64,000 bases of DNA from Nocardia coubleae NBRC 108252 (GTDB lineage: Bacteria; Actinomycetota; Actinomycetes; Mycobacteriales; Mycobacteriaceae): NCBI RefSeq assembly GCF_001612805.1, contig NZ_BDBD01000011.1, positions 930,001 through 994,000 of the forward strand, in the 5' to 3' direction. The notes beneath the pieces were generated by a model. That model saw only the letters and a list, made by a program, of their open reading frames with translations, was not told the origin of the DNA and made no database searches. Positions 62,787 to 64,000 of this stretch are shown here, in pieces (positions within the stretch are counted from its first letter, which is position 1; every line of letters starts with the position of its first letter). A program made the position numbers and the translations under genes.

Positions 62787-63254
62787 TCAGTTGCCCTGTG
62801 CCAGTAGGAGAATCGTCGTGGTGCCGTGGGCGATGAGCTTGCCCGCCGCGTCGGTGATGCGCCCCTCCGCGGTGGCGGTGCGCCGCCCGACGTGCACGGC
62901 GGTGGCGTCGCAGGTGAGCCTGCTGCCGTCCAGCGTCACGGCCCGGATGAAGTTCACCTTCAGTTCCAGCGTGGTGTAGGCGACACCGTCGCCGAGCTCG
63001 GTGAACACCGCACTCCCCATGGCGGTGTCCATGAGGGTCGCCAGGACACCACCGTGCACCGTGAACATCGCGTTGATGGTCGCCGGATTGGGGTCGAGAT
63101 AGTAGCGCGTGTGTCCTTTCGACGCGCTTTCCAAGCGAATTCCGAGCGAATCACCGACACCCAGTTTTTCTTGCAGTCCGCGTTCGAATACCGCGGTCAA
63201 TTCGTCGACCCGCCGCTGCGCGGTCACGTCGACGTCCATGTCGGTACTTGTCAT
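62787..63254 (-). CDS. PaaI-family thioesterase
   Basis: A 155-residue hotdog thioesterase: GHTRYYLDPNPATINAMFTV, then HGGVLATLMDTAMGSAVFTE (HGG-x-x-x-x-x-D catalytic helix) and LELKVNFIRAVTLDGSRLTC. The ATG at 63254 follows GGGAGGAAG. It is a separate leftward unit, facing the terminator. It may be a second release or editing thioesterase for the acyl-ACP pathway, or a general acyl-CoA thioesterase. Confidence 0.88.
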   Translation of the reverse strand: MTSTDMDVDVTAQRRVDELTAVFERGLQEKLGVGDSLGIRLESASKGHTRYYLDPNPATINAMFTVHGGVLATLMDTAMGSAVFTELGDGVAYTTLELKVNFIRAVTLDGSRLTCDATAVHVGRRTATAEGRITDAAGKLIAHGTTTILLLAQGN

Positions 63255-63409
63255 GATCTTCCTCCCTGCGGACGATTTTCCCCTCCCATTCGAGCAGCGT
63301 TCGGTGAATTGCGGTTTGCCGCAGCCCATTCCATGCCGAACTCCGATTGCCTGATCGGGATCGCGCGCACCCGGCGAATCGTTCGCCGGACGCCGGTACC
63401 GTCGGTGAG

Positions 63410-64000
63410 ATGGCCGACACCACCGCTGCTCCCCGCGTCGAGTCCATCGGCGCCGACTTCTTCGACGATCCGCACGCCCACTACCGGCGCTGGCGCGCCG
63501 CTGGCCCGGTCCATCGGGTCCGCTTCCCCGACGACGTGGTCCGCTGGGTGATCATCGGCTACGCCGAAGCCCGTGCGGCGCTGGCCGATCCGCGCCTGGC
63601 CAAGGATGTCGGGCAGGTCGAGGCGATCCTGCACGAGAAGCGCCGCGAAACGCGGTCGGATCCCAATGTGAGCGCGCTGCTGAGCCACATGCTCGGCACC
63701 GACCCGCCGGCGCACACGCGCCTGCGCAAGCTGGTGAACAAGGCGTTCACCGCCAAGCAGGTCGCCGGGCTGCGTCCCCGGATCGAGCAGATCACCGAGG
63801 ACCTGCTGGATGCGACCGCCGACCGTGACGAGTTCGATCTGATGGAAGAGTTCGCCGATCCCCTACCGGTGGCCGTGATCTGCGAGCTGCTCGGTGTGCC
63901 GTTCGCCGACCGTGCGGATTTCCAGGCGTGGACTCGTGCGCTGGTCACCGTCGTCGGCGAGGACGAAGGGCGCCCGGCCGCGGGCGCCGCCATGGTCGGT
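63410..64000 (+). CDS. Cytochrome P450, N-terminal part (runs off the window)
   Basis: The first 197 residues of a P450: IGADFFDDPHAHYRRWRAAG, LGTDPPAHTRLRKLVNKAFT (helix C region) and LPVAVICELLGVP are typical of bacterial P450s. The frame is open to the right edge, so haem loop and I-helix are beyond view. ATG 63410 starts 155 bp from the divergent thioesterase gene. It could be a fourth P450 of the cluster or the first gene of the next unit. Confidence 0.85.
   Translation, partial: MADTTAAPRVESIGADFFDDPHAHYRRWRAAGPVHRVRFPDDVVRWVIIGYAEARAALADPRLAKDVGQVEAILHEKRRETRSDPNVSALLSHMLGTDPPAHTRLRKLVNKAFTAKQVAGLRPRIEQITEDLLDATADRDEFDLMEEFADPLPVAVICELLGVPFADRADFQAWTRALVTVVGEDEGRPAAGAAMVG

Overview
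The window is high-GC DNA (roughly two thirds G+C) with many GTG/TTG starts and short or overlapping gene junctions. Actinobacterial families (MmyB-type XRE regulators, DUF2795, a mycolyltransferase/antigen-85-like esterase, several class I P450s, soluble acyl-ACP-desaturase-like proteins) point to a mycolic-acid actinomycete, most likely Nocardia or a close relative. The genus is inferred from gene content, not proven. No rRNA gene, complete tRNA or CRISPR array was seen.

Region 1 (1-14342) looks like a catabolic island. A minus-strand operon (7117 down past 1) encodes an acetoacetate-decarboxylase-like protein, all six components of a toluene/alkene-type soluble di-iron monooxygenase in the order alpha, gamma, effector, beta, reductase, Rieske ferredoxin, then a 4-OT-like tautomerase, a LamB/YcsF (PxpA) protein and biotin carboxyl carrier plus biotin carboxylase subunits. 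Divergent from it are a CitE-like lyase, a PucR-type regulator and a complete 2-oxoacid/acetoin dehydrogenase complex (E3, E1alpha, E1beta, E2). Together these suggest oxygenation of a hydrocarbon or heterocycle, tautomerisation, ATP-dependent carboxylation or ring opening, C-C cleavage and oxidation to acyl-CoA.

Region 2 (14343-30200) is a mosaic of working genes and gene remains. The working genes are an MFS exporter with an amidinotransferase, a Tat lipoprotein of the DJ-1/PfpI family, a secreted lipase, a methyltransferase, a TGT-like protein with a convergent partner, and an alpha/beta hydrolase. Broken pieces include an AI-2E permease, an integrase tail, a TetR tail, an MmyB regulator with an internal deletion, an APH kinase, a SMI1/KNR4 protein and a HIT hydrolase. 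Three tRNA/tmRNA 3'-end-like fragments and a ~140-bp imperfect direct repeat suggest repeated integration and decay of mobile elements.

Region 3 (30243-41078) is a sugar/envelope cluster: five GT2/GT4 glycosyltransferases and one GT9, UDP-glucose dehydrogenase plus UDP-glucuronate decarboxylase (route to UDP-xylose), a carbamoyltransferase and a GmhA-type heptose isomerase. The HAD phosphatase and HldE kinase expected beside GmhA appear only as stumps.

Region 4 (41253-52520) is mostly housekeeping or metabolic: a BBE-type flavoprotein, RarA, a metallophosphoesterase, a NERD protein, a truncated mycolyltransferase abutting a protein with an internally duplicated domain, cytochrome bd (CydAB), an HxlR regulator divergent from a 6PGDH-like reductase, and a dienelactone hydrolase.

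Region 5 (52540-64000) is the most interesting: two divergent, tightly overlapping operons. One carries three P450s and a flavoprotein monooxygenase. The other carries a fatty-acyl-AMP ligase, two different soluble di-iron desaturase-like proteins, a hotdog thioesterase, a dedicated ACP and a CFA-synthase-like methyltransferase. This resembles a compact pathway that loads a fatty acid on an ACP, desaturates and methylates it, releases it and oxidises it; I do not recognise a described cluster with this make-up. A further thioesterase and a fourth P450, cut by the window edge, follow.
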